From Piscicoccus intestinalis NBRC 104926 (lineage in GTDB: Bacteria > Actinomycetota > Actinomycetes > Actinomycetales > Dermatophilaceae), in the NCBI RefSeq assembly GCF_001515525.1, contig NZ_BCNQ01000005.1, positions 1-64,000 of the forward strand: a stretch of DNA of 64,000 bases, given 5' to 3'. Within the stretch, counting starts at the first letter, position 1. Each line of letters opens with the position of its first letter. Positions 7,876 to 14,713 of this stretch are shown here, in pieces. Made by a program: the position numbers and the translations under genes. The notes beneath the pieces are model-generated. The model saw only the letters and a program-made list of their open reading frames with translations, did no database searches and had not been told where the DNA came from.

Positions 7876-8662
7876 AGTAGTCGAGCCAGATGTTGCGCTT
7901 CTTGAACGTCTCCACGAGCCGGTCAACGAACGTGCTGATCTGCATGTCCCGCTCATCGAGGGGGACGGCGCCTTGCACGAGGCCGTCCTTGATCTCCGGC
8001 AGCGGTGTCGTGTCGAAGTCGACCACCATGTAGGCGAACTGGTCGTAGATGCCTCGGATGTCCTTGTACTGCGTGCCATCGCGACCGGCGATCGCGCTGT
8101 ACATCCGGGCGTAGCGCGGGTGGTCGGGGTGCTCGTCGACGATGACCTTCTGACCCTTCCGCTTGGCCGACTTCTTGCTGAGGACCGGGTGCAGGTACAC
8201 GTAGCCGTAGACCGCCATAGGGAAGCGATCCTGGAGGCTGATGCACTCGCCGATGATCCCTTGGTAGTACTCCAGCACGTTCTGCCCGACCGAGCTCATC
8301 TGGCTCCGTACGCCGATGCTCATCAGCACGCCGTTGTCGGGGTGGATGACTGCAACGTCGGCGTCCTTCGGCTTGTGTGAACCGAAGAGCTTCGCCTCCT
8401 CCTTGACCTCCACGCCCTGCTTCCGAGCCTCGTCGGTGAGGCGCCCGCGCAAGTCGTCCGCGATGTAGCGGTGGAGCATCTTGATGAAGCCCTGACTGCG
8501 TACGGCGCCGATCGGGTCAGCGTCGTACTTCGCCTTCATGTCGCGAAGGACGTCCTCCAGGGTAGGAGCGCTGATCGGTGCTGCCGCGACGGCTGTCGGC
8601 GTGGACTCGGTGGCCTCGGCCACGTCTCCATCCTCGAACTCCAACTGGTCATCGTCAGTCAC
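7868..8662 (-). CDS. Putative type II restriction endonuclease (PD-(D/E)XK-like)
   Basis: The 264-residue protein is encoded tail-to-tail with the methyltransferase (8-bp overlap). After an acidic, flexible ~35-residue N-terminus there is a segment KPKDADVAVIHP, then VLMSIGVRSQMSSVGQN and the helix YYQGIIGECISLQDRFP. An Asp followed ~15 residues later by a V-x-R on a beta strand, with Gln and Ser-Ser-x-x-x-N downstream, resembles a variant nuclease core of the kind found in restriction enzymes that aim at one cognate methyltransferase. The start is GTG 8662 with no ribosome-binding sequence, so the message may be leaderless. An 11-bp inverted repeat (8667-8697) lies five bases upstream. The assignment rests largely on context. 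Confidence 0.6.
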   Translation of the reverse strand: MTDDDQLEFEDGDVAEATESTPTAVAAAPISAPTLEDVLRDMKAKYDADPIGAVRSQGFIKMLHRYIADDLRGRLTDEARKQGVEVKEEAKLFGSHKPKDADVAVIHPDNGVLMSIGVRSQMSSVGQNVLEYYQGIIGECISLQDRFPMAVYGYVYLHPVLSKKSAKRKGQKVIVDEHPDHPRYARMYSAIAGRDGTQYKDIRGIYDQFAYMVVDFDTTPLPEIKDGLVQGAVPLDERDMQISTFVDRLVETFKKRNIWLDYFS

Positions 8663-8666
8663 TGTG

Positions 8667-8697
8667 GGACCGTATCGAGCCTGCGCCGATACGGTCC
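8667..8697. promoter_or_regulatory. Inverted-repeat operator upstream of the restriction gene
   Basis: Perfect 11-bp arms GGACCGTATCG and CGATACGGTCC (8667-8677 and 8687-8697) flank a 9-nt spacer, ending five bases before the GTG of the endonuclease gene. This position, overlapping the expected promoter or 5' end of the message, fits a repressor site that delays restriction until modification is complete. Binding by the methyltransferase or by a host factor is inference. Confidence 0.5.
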
Positions 8698-8716
8698 ACC
8701 GAACGCCGCAACCGTC

Positions 8717-9307
8717 TCACAACAGCATTACCTGTTCCACTCGCGGCGACGTTCCACCCGAGATGACGAAGGAGTGCCGGCCGCGAACGATCGCGTCGAG
8801 CACCGGCATCCAGTCGGGCGGCATCGATCCGCTGCGCTGAAGGTGTTCCAGGGTGCTGATGCGTCGCCGCGGAACCCGCAGGCTGATGTGGGCGGCGCCG
8901 TCGACGAGCGGCGGCAGCATCGCGTGCAGCCGCACACCGGACGGCAGGAGTCCGTCGACGAACGGGCTCGCCTCGTCGAGGCGCCGCCTGGCCAGACCCG
9001 CCAGCCGCACCGCGAGCCGGCGAACCGCCTGGGCGTCTCCCAGGTCGCAGGCGACCGGCTCGAGACCCGCGCCGCGGTCGACCCACACGCCGTCGGTGCC
9101 GTTGACGAGCACGTCGGTGACCGCCTCGTCGAGCAGCAGCGGCTCCAACGGACCGGCCCCGAGCACCGCGTCGCCGAGTTCGGTGGTGGCGTCCTCGACT
9201 CCCCCGCGGCCCAGCGTCAGGGCGGATCGGGCCACGACGTCGTCGACGCGTCGAGGAGTGGGCGCGTGCCCTGCCCGGATGTGCTCCCACAGCACGGATT
9301 GGTTCAT
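8717..9307 (-). pseudogene. tadA: tadA (CpaF-family ATPase), truncated at Walker A by the mobile element
   Basis: The 196-residue reading frame matches the N-terminal domain of secretion ATPases of the TadA/CpaF family: LGAGPLEPLLLDEAVTDVLV, VRRLAVRLAGLARRRLDEAS, PFVDGLLPSGVRLHAMLPP and HISLRVPRRRI. It stops where the nucleotide-binding loop should begin. The protein reads FVISGGT and then continues with ten unrelated residues to a stop, instead of GSGKTTLL. The junction is at about 8750/8751. Walker A, Asp box, Walker B and the whole catalytic domain are absent, so the product cannot be an active ATPase. Its ATG overlaps the cpaE stop (ATGA). The rest of tadA, tadB and tadC are not found on the far side of the insertion. 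Confidence 0.85.
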
Positions 9308-10026
9308 GCTGCCCTCCCCAGCGGCACCCGGATCGACTCGAGGACCTGGTCGGCGGCCTCGGCGAGCGCGCCTCGACCGCCCGGCACCCGTCCCCGTCTG
9401 AGATCCGCGGTGACTCGGTCGTCGTCGGACAGCACGGCGACCACCCGCAGCCCGAGGGCATCACACACAAGTGCCGGCAGATCCTCCGGGGAACCACGAG
9501 CCACCCGCTGCACGATGGACCAGGCGACGCCGCTCGCCTCGAGCGCCCTGGCGTGGACTCCGGCAGCCGCCAGCTGGGTCGGCCCGAAACCGCACACGAT
9601 GAGCCCCTCGTGCAGCAGGGCGGCAGCCACCCCGAACTCCGGCGCTGACAGCTCCGGCAGGTCGACGACGATGAGGTCGCAGTAGAAGGCCAGGTTGTCG
9701 ATCACCGCCCGGATCGCGTGAGCATCGGGCGCGGCGGCGGACGTGCGCTCGAAGGAGACCGCGGGCACCCCGGCTCCGCGCGGCAGCCTCGGCAGGATGT
9801 CTGGGATGTCGAGGCGTCCACGCGCTCGAGCCAGATCGGGCCAGCGCAGCCCCGGCTCGTGATCGACCCCCAAGACCACGTCGAGTCCACCGCCGTGCCT
9901 TCGCAGATCGACGAGCGCGCAGACGGCGCCCCGTTGCCGGGCGCGCACCCCCAGTGCGGCCACGAGGCAGGAGGCACCAACGCCACCCGAGGCGCCGCTC
10001 ACGCCGATGATCCGAGCTCGAGTCAT
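9304..10026 (-). CDS. CpaE-like MinD/ParA-family septum-site/pilus protein
   Basis: The 240-residue P-loop protein of the helicase/secretion-neighbourhood CpaE family begins MTRARIIGVSGASGGVGASC; GASGGVGAS is a deviant Walker A lacking the usual final lysine. LVDLRRHGGGLD and DLIVVDLPEL form the following strands. ATG 10026 was chosen because it sits directly before the P-loop strand; earlier in-frame starts would add unconserved sequence and run into a promoter-like region. CpaE-like proteins position tad pilus machinery. It is coupled to the broken tadA by a four-base overlap. A TGTGGATAA box lies at 10080-10088, 54 bp upstream. Confidence 0.8.
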   Translation of the reverse strand: MTRARIIGVSGASGGVGASCLVAALGVRARQRGAVCALVDLRRHGGGLDVVLGVDHEPGLRWPDLARARGRLDIPDILPRLPRGAGVPAVSFERTSAAAPDAHAIRAVIDNLAFYCDLIVVDLPELSAPEFGVAAALLHEGLIVCGFGPTQLAAAGVHARALEASGVAWSIVQRVARGSPEDLPALVCDALGLRVVAVLSDDDRVTADLRRGRVPGGRGALAEAADQVLESIRVPLGRAA

Positions 10027-10167
10027 GAGGTCACGGTGCGGCACCGACACGGCCGGAGGCGAGGGGGCAGAGCGCGACCTGTGGATAAACACCACCCCGT
10101 CCGCGCGCCTGTGGATGATTTCGGCACGAGCGGTTCGCTCCTGGCTCGAAAAAGGGGCAGACATACG

Positions 10168-10201
10168 GGTGGCCCCCGCTGGGGGGACAGCGGGGGCCAC
10201 C
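10168..10201. terminator. Strong hairpin (13-bp arms)
   Basis: Perfect arms GGTGGCCCCCGCT and AGCGGGGGCCACC flank an 8-nt loop. It lies upstream of cpaE and could end transcripts arriving from either direction. There is no long U-tract, as is common in very GC-rich actinobacteria. Confidence 0.5.
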
Positions 10202-10730
10202 AACGCGCCAAGCCCCGGGGGGGAGGAGCTGGTGCGCCGCGCTCAACCCGTAGGGAGCGCTGACATCATTGTGTAGGTCGGACGCCCGATAAGCAAACGG
10301 CTGTGATGGCATCCGGCGACCAGGATACGCAACGCCTTTTCGGCGCCTCACGGACGTCTGGACCAGTCGGTGAGAAACCGCTGATCTGCGACTTTGTGAA
10401 CTTCCAACGCGACGACTGACGACCAGTCGACTTCACATCTGCAGCGCTGTGACACACAGTTTGCGCAAAACTAGCGGAGCATGGTGTAACGCTTTGAGGT
10501 GACCGCACGATGTGCACCGAATGGCGCTGCTGTGCAGCGAGGCGGGCCCAGACCCACCGCTGGCAAGCCGCCGAGGACTCTGGTCGCCCTGACTCGATTC
10601 CGGCCTCATGGCCCAGCTGGCTCTGGTGGCGCGCACGGCGCCGACGGCCCAGTCGGTCAGGACGACCGAGGGCATTACCTCGACCGACCAGGTGGCGCCA
10701 CCGCAAGCGTCGGCAGCCGTGACGCAGAGC

Positions 10731-10757
10731 GAGGGCACCTCGTTGCGAGGTGCCCTC
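10731..10757. terminator. Strong hairpin (12-bp arms, 3-nt loop)
   Basis: Perfect arms GAGGGCACCTCG and CGAGGTGCCCTC flank TTG. A hairpin this tight is terminator-like, yet no protein gene ends next to it, so it may terminate an unrecognised transcript in the 10.2-10.7 kb stretch. Confidence 0.5.
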
Positions 10758-11237
10758 GGGTCGTGGACTCCACCGGTTACCAAGCGTGCAATCTGAGCCG
10801 TCCGGGGGCACCTGGCCCCGCGGACCTGTCCATCAGTGGACCGACCGCGAGTGGGTGCCGGTATCGTTCACGACCGGCGGCGGCTAACCGCCGTCCTTGC
10901 TCATGATTATGCTCCCGACCTGGGGCTTTGGGAAGCGGAAGCAAGAAATCCATCGCTCGGAGTCGGTCCGGCCGCGTGTCCCGCCGGTCGATGCGGGGCG
11001 GGGCGCCCCTTGCCACAAACCACCCACACTGGTGTGTGAATCATCCCGTGAGAGCAGAACCGCTCACCAGGCGGACATTCCGGAGTGTGACCAAGAACGC
11101 CTTCGGAGTGATTCGGTTGGAGGCTCAGTGGACTCGTGGCAGCCTCCGAGGAGCTGTGGATAACGCGCGTCACGAGTCGGTGCACCTGAGTAACGTGACG
11201 CGTTGCCACGCTCCACCTGCCCCTCCAGGAGCTCTTC

Positions 11238-13436
11238 GTGCCCACTGACGCCACCCGCCGGCCCCACCATCGAGCCCTGCCCGGCCACCGGTCGAAAACT
11301 CCCGCCCGGGTGCTCGGTGCCGCGATCTTCATGGCGCTGTCGGCCGTTCCGGCCGCGGCCTATGCGGCCGACGGTGCGGAGACCGATCTCCCGGATGAGG
11401 CCGTCGTCGATGCCCCCGCGCAGTCGACCCATGAGACGGGCGAGTCGGGCGCCTCGGCGAAGCCCGAAACCCAGGCCCCGGAGGAGCACGCGCCCGAGAC
11501 CGAGCGGGCGGCCAAGTCCGAACACGCAGCCGAGGCCGGGCAGGCATCCGATCACGCAGCCGAGGTCGAGCAGGCAGCCGAACCCGAGCACGAGCCGGAG
11601 CGCGCAGCCGAATCCGAGCAGACAGCCGAACCCGAGCCCGAGCGGACAGCCGAGCCCGAGCAGGCGCGCGAGGCCGAGCACGTAGCCGACGAGGCCTCCG
11701 AAGCAGACCACGAGCGCGAGCAGAAACCCGACACACCGACCGAGGCGCGACCCGAGCATCAGAGCGACTCCCAGCCGGAAGACCAGCACGCACCCGAGCC
11801 CGAGCACGCAGCCGACAAGGCGCCCGAACTCGCCGAGACAGACCACGAGCACGAGCAGAAGCCCGACGCACCGACCGAGACGCGACCCGAACAGCAGAGC
11901 GACTCCCAGCCGGAAGACCAGCACGCACCCGAGCCCGAACACGCGCCCGAATCCGCCGAGGCGGCTGGTGACGAACCCGAGTCCGATGCCCGGCCGGAGG
12001 CTGAGGCCGGGAGTCGTTCTGAGTCTTCACCTCAGGCTCCGGAACAGCCCTGGGCAGAATCGACGCCCTCGGCGGGCGGTGACGACCAGCCCGCGCGGTC
12101 CGTCACCCACCACGAGACTGCGACCGACGCCGGCTCCGCCAGCGACTCACGCGCCGAGTCAACTGAGCCGGGAGTGTCTGCCGAGGGCGCCGACAGCGAT
12201 CACCGCTCTGAGGCAGGCACACCGTACGACCGCGACAGCCACGGCGATGTCGCTCCACGCGAGTACCCTCAGGACGAGCCGCACCTGACGACGAACTCGC
12301 CCGAGGGTGATTCGAATGTGGCTCTTGCACAAAACGCTTGGTCTCCGCTGGCGGCGCCGGGCAAGGGCATCGACGACCTTCGCCCTGCGACGGATCTGTC
12401 CGGCGAGGGGTCGTGGAAGCGTGTCGCGGAATCAGGGGCTGACGTCGCGGACGGACGCGGAGCCGAGTCCTCTGAACGGCAGTCGTGGGACGCATCGGGC
12501 GAAGATCGTCGCGATGCCGGCCCCATCGTCGTCCGGCCCGCGGAACTGGCCGAGGCGCAGGCGGCGCGACCTGGCGAGAACGCCGCCGCGACCGTCGGCC
12601 CCGTGCGCGGAGCGGGCTCGCCACCCGCTCAAGATGTCGACGAGCTGCGATTCGGTGGGGCCGGCACGCGTTGGGTGGAAGTGGACGCTGACGTGATCGG
12701 TCCCGCGGCCGGCGCGGCTGATGCTCTTGTCGGCCAGGCCACGAAGGCCCTCGGCGGCACGCCCGTCCTCACCGACCTCCCACCCGGCCAGGCGAAGAAG
12801 CTCGAACGCGACGCCGAAAGCGCGACCTGCCACCCGGTCAGGCGAAGAAGCTCGACCGCACCGCCGACCCCAAGCTCGACCTCCTCCTCCCACCTGGCCA
12901 AGCGAAGAAGTTCGACCGCACCTCCGAAACCGGGTCCGACCTGCCGCCCGGCCAAGCGAAGAAGGCCGACCGCGCCGACGAAGCCGACGAAACTGTGCGC
13001 GACCTGCCGCCGGGTCAGGCGAAGAAGCTGGACCGCACCTCCGACCACGAGCCCGACCTGCCACCCGGTCAGGCGAAGAAGCTCGACCGTACCTCCGACC
13101 ACGAGCCCGACCTGCCACCCGGTCAGGCGAAGAAGCTCGTCCGCAGCACGACGCGCGCAACCGAGGAGCGCGCGGAGCCCGCCACGCAGAAGTACCGCTC
13201 GCCGGTCGAGACCGCGGTCGAGGCTCAGGTCAGCGCGGCCAGGGACGCGGTCGACCGGCTCAGCGCTCCCAGCCGGCAGGAGTCGGCACCGGCGCCGTCC
13301 TCGGCACCGGCGCCGTCGTCGGCGCCATCGTCCACGGCACGCACGAGACCGTCCACGCCCAACGAGACCCGCGCACCTGAGCAGACGCCGACCCGCGCAC
13401 CTGAGCCGACGCCGTCGACCACCCGAGACGAGGTGA
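11238..13436 (+). CDS. Secreted acidic repeat protein, N-terminal part (frameshifted at ~12.81 kb)
   Basis: The frame starts at GTG 11238 behind AGGAG (11226). An N-terminal signal peptide (ARVLGAAIFMALSAVPAAAYA, cleaved near residue 42) is followed by ~300 residues dominated by Glu, Pro, Ala and Gln. These include a 45-residue repeat present twice (DNA copies about 11704-11811 and 11839-11946). A lower-complexity region leads into the first LPPGQAKK repeat at 12774. At 12807-12823 the true frame is lost: the residues that follow are the next repeats read in the wrong frame up to a stop at 13436. Adding one C there (AGCGCGAC to AGCCGCGAC) restores SRDLPPGQAKK and joins this part to the downstream frame, giving one protein of ~1157 residues. 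Likely an extracellular stalk or surface protein. Confidence 0.65.
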   Translation: MPTDATRRPHHRALPGHRSKTPARVLGAAIFMALSAVPAAAYAADGAETDLPDEAVVDAPAQSTHETGESGASAKPETQAPEEHAPETERAAKSEHAAEAGQASDHAAEVEQAAEPEHEPERAAESEQTAEPEPERTAEPEQAREAEHVADEASEADHEREQKPDTPTEARPEHQSDSQPEDQHAPEPEHAADKAPELAETDHEHEQKPDAPTETRPEQQSDSQPEDQHAPEPEHAPESAEAAGDEPESDARPEAEAGSRSESSPQAPEQPWAESTPSAGGDDQPARSVTHHETATDAGSASDSRAESTEPGVSAEGADSDHRSEAGTPYDRDSHGDVAPREYPQDEPHLTTNSPEGDSNVALAQNAWSPLAAPGKGIDDLRPATDLSGEGSWKRVAESGADVADGRGAESSERQSWDASGEDRRDAGPIVVRPAELAEAQAARPGENAAATVGPVRGAGSPPAQDVDELRFGGAGTRWVEVDADVIGPAAGAADALVGQATKALGGTPVLTDLPPGQAKKLERDAESATCHPVRRRSSTAPPTPSSTSSSHLAKRRSSTAPPKPGPTCRPAKRRRPTAPTKPTKLCATCRRVRRRSWTAPPTTSPTCHPVRRRSSTVPPTTSPTCHPVRRRSSSAARRAQPRSARSPPRRSTARRSRPRSRLRSARPGTRSTGSALPAGRSRHRRRPRHRRRRRRHRPRHARDRPRPTRPAHLSRRRPAHLSRRRRPPETR
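12774..13143 (+). repeat. Seven LPPGQAKK repeats in the secreted protein gene
   Basis: Seven copies of a D-L-P-P-G-Q-A-K-K-(L/F/A)-x-R unit are encoded in tandem with spacers of variable length. The first is in one reading frame (12774) and the other six in the frame shifted by one base (from 12824). Short LPPG-x-AKK motifs occur in various exported bacterial proteins. The last copies are nearly identical at DNA level, which favours slippage and recombination. Confidence 0.8.
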
Positions 13437-14710
13437 AGGAGGCCGAGCCGCCGGCCGTCGCGGCGACCCCGGCGCCGAGGTCCACTCCGCCGAAGCCGGC
13501 CTCGCCCTCATGGTCGTGGCCTGTCCCGGGCCTGCCGTCGTCACTTCCTTCGTACAGCGAGCATCACCCGGCCGGCCCGGCGCCCACGCCACAGAACTCT
13601 GTGTCACCCGCACCCGCGCCGGCTCACTCGACCACCCCTGAGCCGGCGAGCACCCCTGTCAGCACCCCGACGAGCACGTCTGCGCCGATCGCCCCGCGGG
13701 GCCGGTGGCTGGCGCCGTCGACGGCGGACACCGCCGGACGCACCGGCCACGGGGTCGCCCCGGTGCTCGCGGCCACGGGCGGGCCGCAGGTCGCCGGTCC
13801 TCATCACCCCGCCGCGCCGCAGGTCACGCCCCGGCTGCCCACGCCGTCCGGGCCTGGCGCCCCCACGCAGCGCTCATACCCGGACCTGTCCTCGCGGCAC
13901 TCCGCACCAACCTGGCGCAGCGGCACCCACCTGAACGAGCCCAACGCCGATTCCCTCCGCCGCGCACAACAATTGGCGACCGACCGGGGCCGGCCGTTCG
14001 ATGTGGTGGCGGCCCGCCTCCTCGCGCGCACGTGGGAGGACATCGCCCGCCCGACGTCCGCCCTGGGCGTCTTGAGCCGGGTGCCCGGGCGCAAGGTGCT
14101 CGAGGTGCCGGTGCTGCCGGACGCCGGCGGCAGCCTGACGTCCTGCGCCAAGGGCCGCTACCACGGGTACTGGCGGCAGTTCGCCCAAGCCGTCGAGGCG
14201 AACGGTCTCGGCGACGCGATCATCGACCTGCGACCCGACACCGCCGATCTCGCGGCGAAGAACCCCGCCGAGTACGCCGCCTGCTACCGCCGGGTCGTGC
14301 AGTCGCTGCGCAGCAGCCAACCGCGCATGCAGACCCAGTGGAGCGTTCCGCGGGGCATCCAGCCCGGTCAGGATCCGCTGCTGTCGTGGCCGGGCGCCGA
14401 TGTCGTCATGATCGTCGGGGTCGACGCCGTCGACACCGGCAACGACTGGGGCCGCACGATCAACGGCCGTTACGGCCTGAACTGGTGGGCCGATTTCGCG
14501 GCGCGCAACGGCCGCCAGATCGCCCTGGCTCGCTGGGGCCTGTTCCCGGGCTCGGCGACGTCACACACAAACGCGCCGTACATCCAGAACATGCATGATT
14601 GGCTGGTGCGCGCCCAGGTCCGCAAGCAGCTTGCATATGAGGCATTCACCGCCCCGGACGATTTCACCGGGGCGGGCCCCGCCGTTTACCGAACGCTGTT
14701 CTCGGGCTGA
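12995..14710 (+). CDS. Secreted protein C-terminal part with degenerate GH26-like domain
   Basis: This is the downstream frame of the gene begun at 11238; its coding sense extends back to about 12824, and the ATG-like start at 12995 is internal. After four repeats comes a Pro/Ser/Thr-rich linker (~230 residues) and then a ~260-residue domain resembling glycoside hydrolase family 26. Matching segments are GYWRQFAQAVEANGLGDAII, YAACYRRVVQSLRSSQP, WPGADVVMIVGVDAVD, YGLNWWADFAARNGRQIALA and YIQNMHDWL. Both catalytic glutamates expected in GH26 appear lost: the nucleophile position of the family's (A/P)EWG motif reads ARWG here, and the acid/base segment reads IIDLRPDT rather than RxGxEFNG. It is probably a non-catalytic carbohydrate-binding fold. 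Confidence 0.65.
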   Translation: MRDLPPGQAKKLDRTSDHEPDLPPGQAKKLDRTSDHEPDLPPGQAKKLVRSTTRATEERAEPATQKYRSPVETAVEAQVSAARDAVDRLSAPSRQESAPAPSSAPAPSSAPSSTARTRPSTPNETRAPEQTPTRAPEPTPSTTRDEVKEAEPPAVAATPAPRSTPPKPASPSWSWPVPGLPSSLPSYSEHHPAGPAPTPQNSVSPAPAPAHSTTPEPASTPVSTPTSTSAPIAPRGRWLAPSTADTAGRTGHGVAPVLAATGGPQVAGPHHPAAPQVTPRLPTPSGPGAPTQRSYPDLSSRHSAPTWRSGTHLNEPNADSLRRAQQLATDRGRPFDVVAARLLARTWEDIARPTSALGVLSRVPGRKVLEVPVLPDAGGSLTSCAKGRYHGYWRQFAQAVEANGLGDAIIDLRPDTADLAAKNPAEYAACYRRVVQSLRSSQPRMQTQWSVPRGIQPGQDPLLSWPGADVVMIVGVDAVDTGNDWGRTINGRYGLNWWADFAARNGRQIALARWGLFPGSATSHTNAPYIQNMHDWLVRAQVRKQLAYEAFTAPDDFTGAGPAVYRTLFSG

Positions 14711-14713
14711 TCC

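Larger units (their letters stand above)
10027..11237. other. 1.2-kb stretch without a recognisable gene
   Basis: No frame in this stretch gives a convincing protein. It contains a 13-bp-arm hairpin at 10168-10201, a lower-GC stretch at about 10270-10500, a 12-bp-arm hairpin at 10731-10757, TGTGGATAA boxes at 10080-10088 and 11155-11163, and a weak 7-bp hairpin at 11119-11147 before the secreted-protein gene. The stretch between the two strong hairpins could carry an unrecognised small RNA or be decayed sequence. No tRNA or known riboswitch consensus could be matched. Confidence 0.5.

Noticed and set aside
10266-10811. Possible 181-residue protein in the gene-free region
   Set aside because: No ribosome-binding site, irregular composition, no hydrophobic or domain pattern, and it spans a strong hairpin. 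Not credible as a gene.
11000-11237. Cyclic-di-AMP or other riboswitch ahead of the secreted protein
   Set aside because: Considered because such switches precede cell-wall genes in Actinobacteria, but the conserved core blocks could not be matched; only weak hairpins are present.
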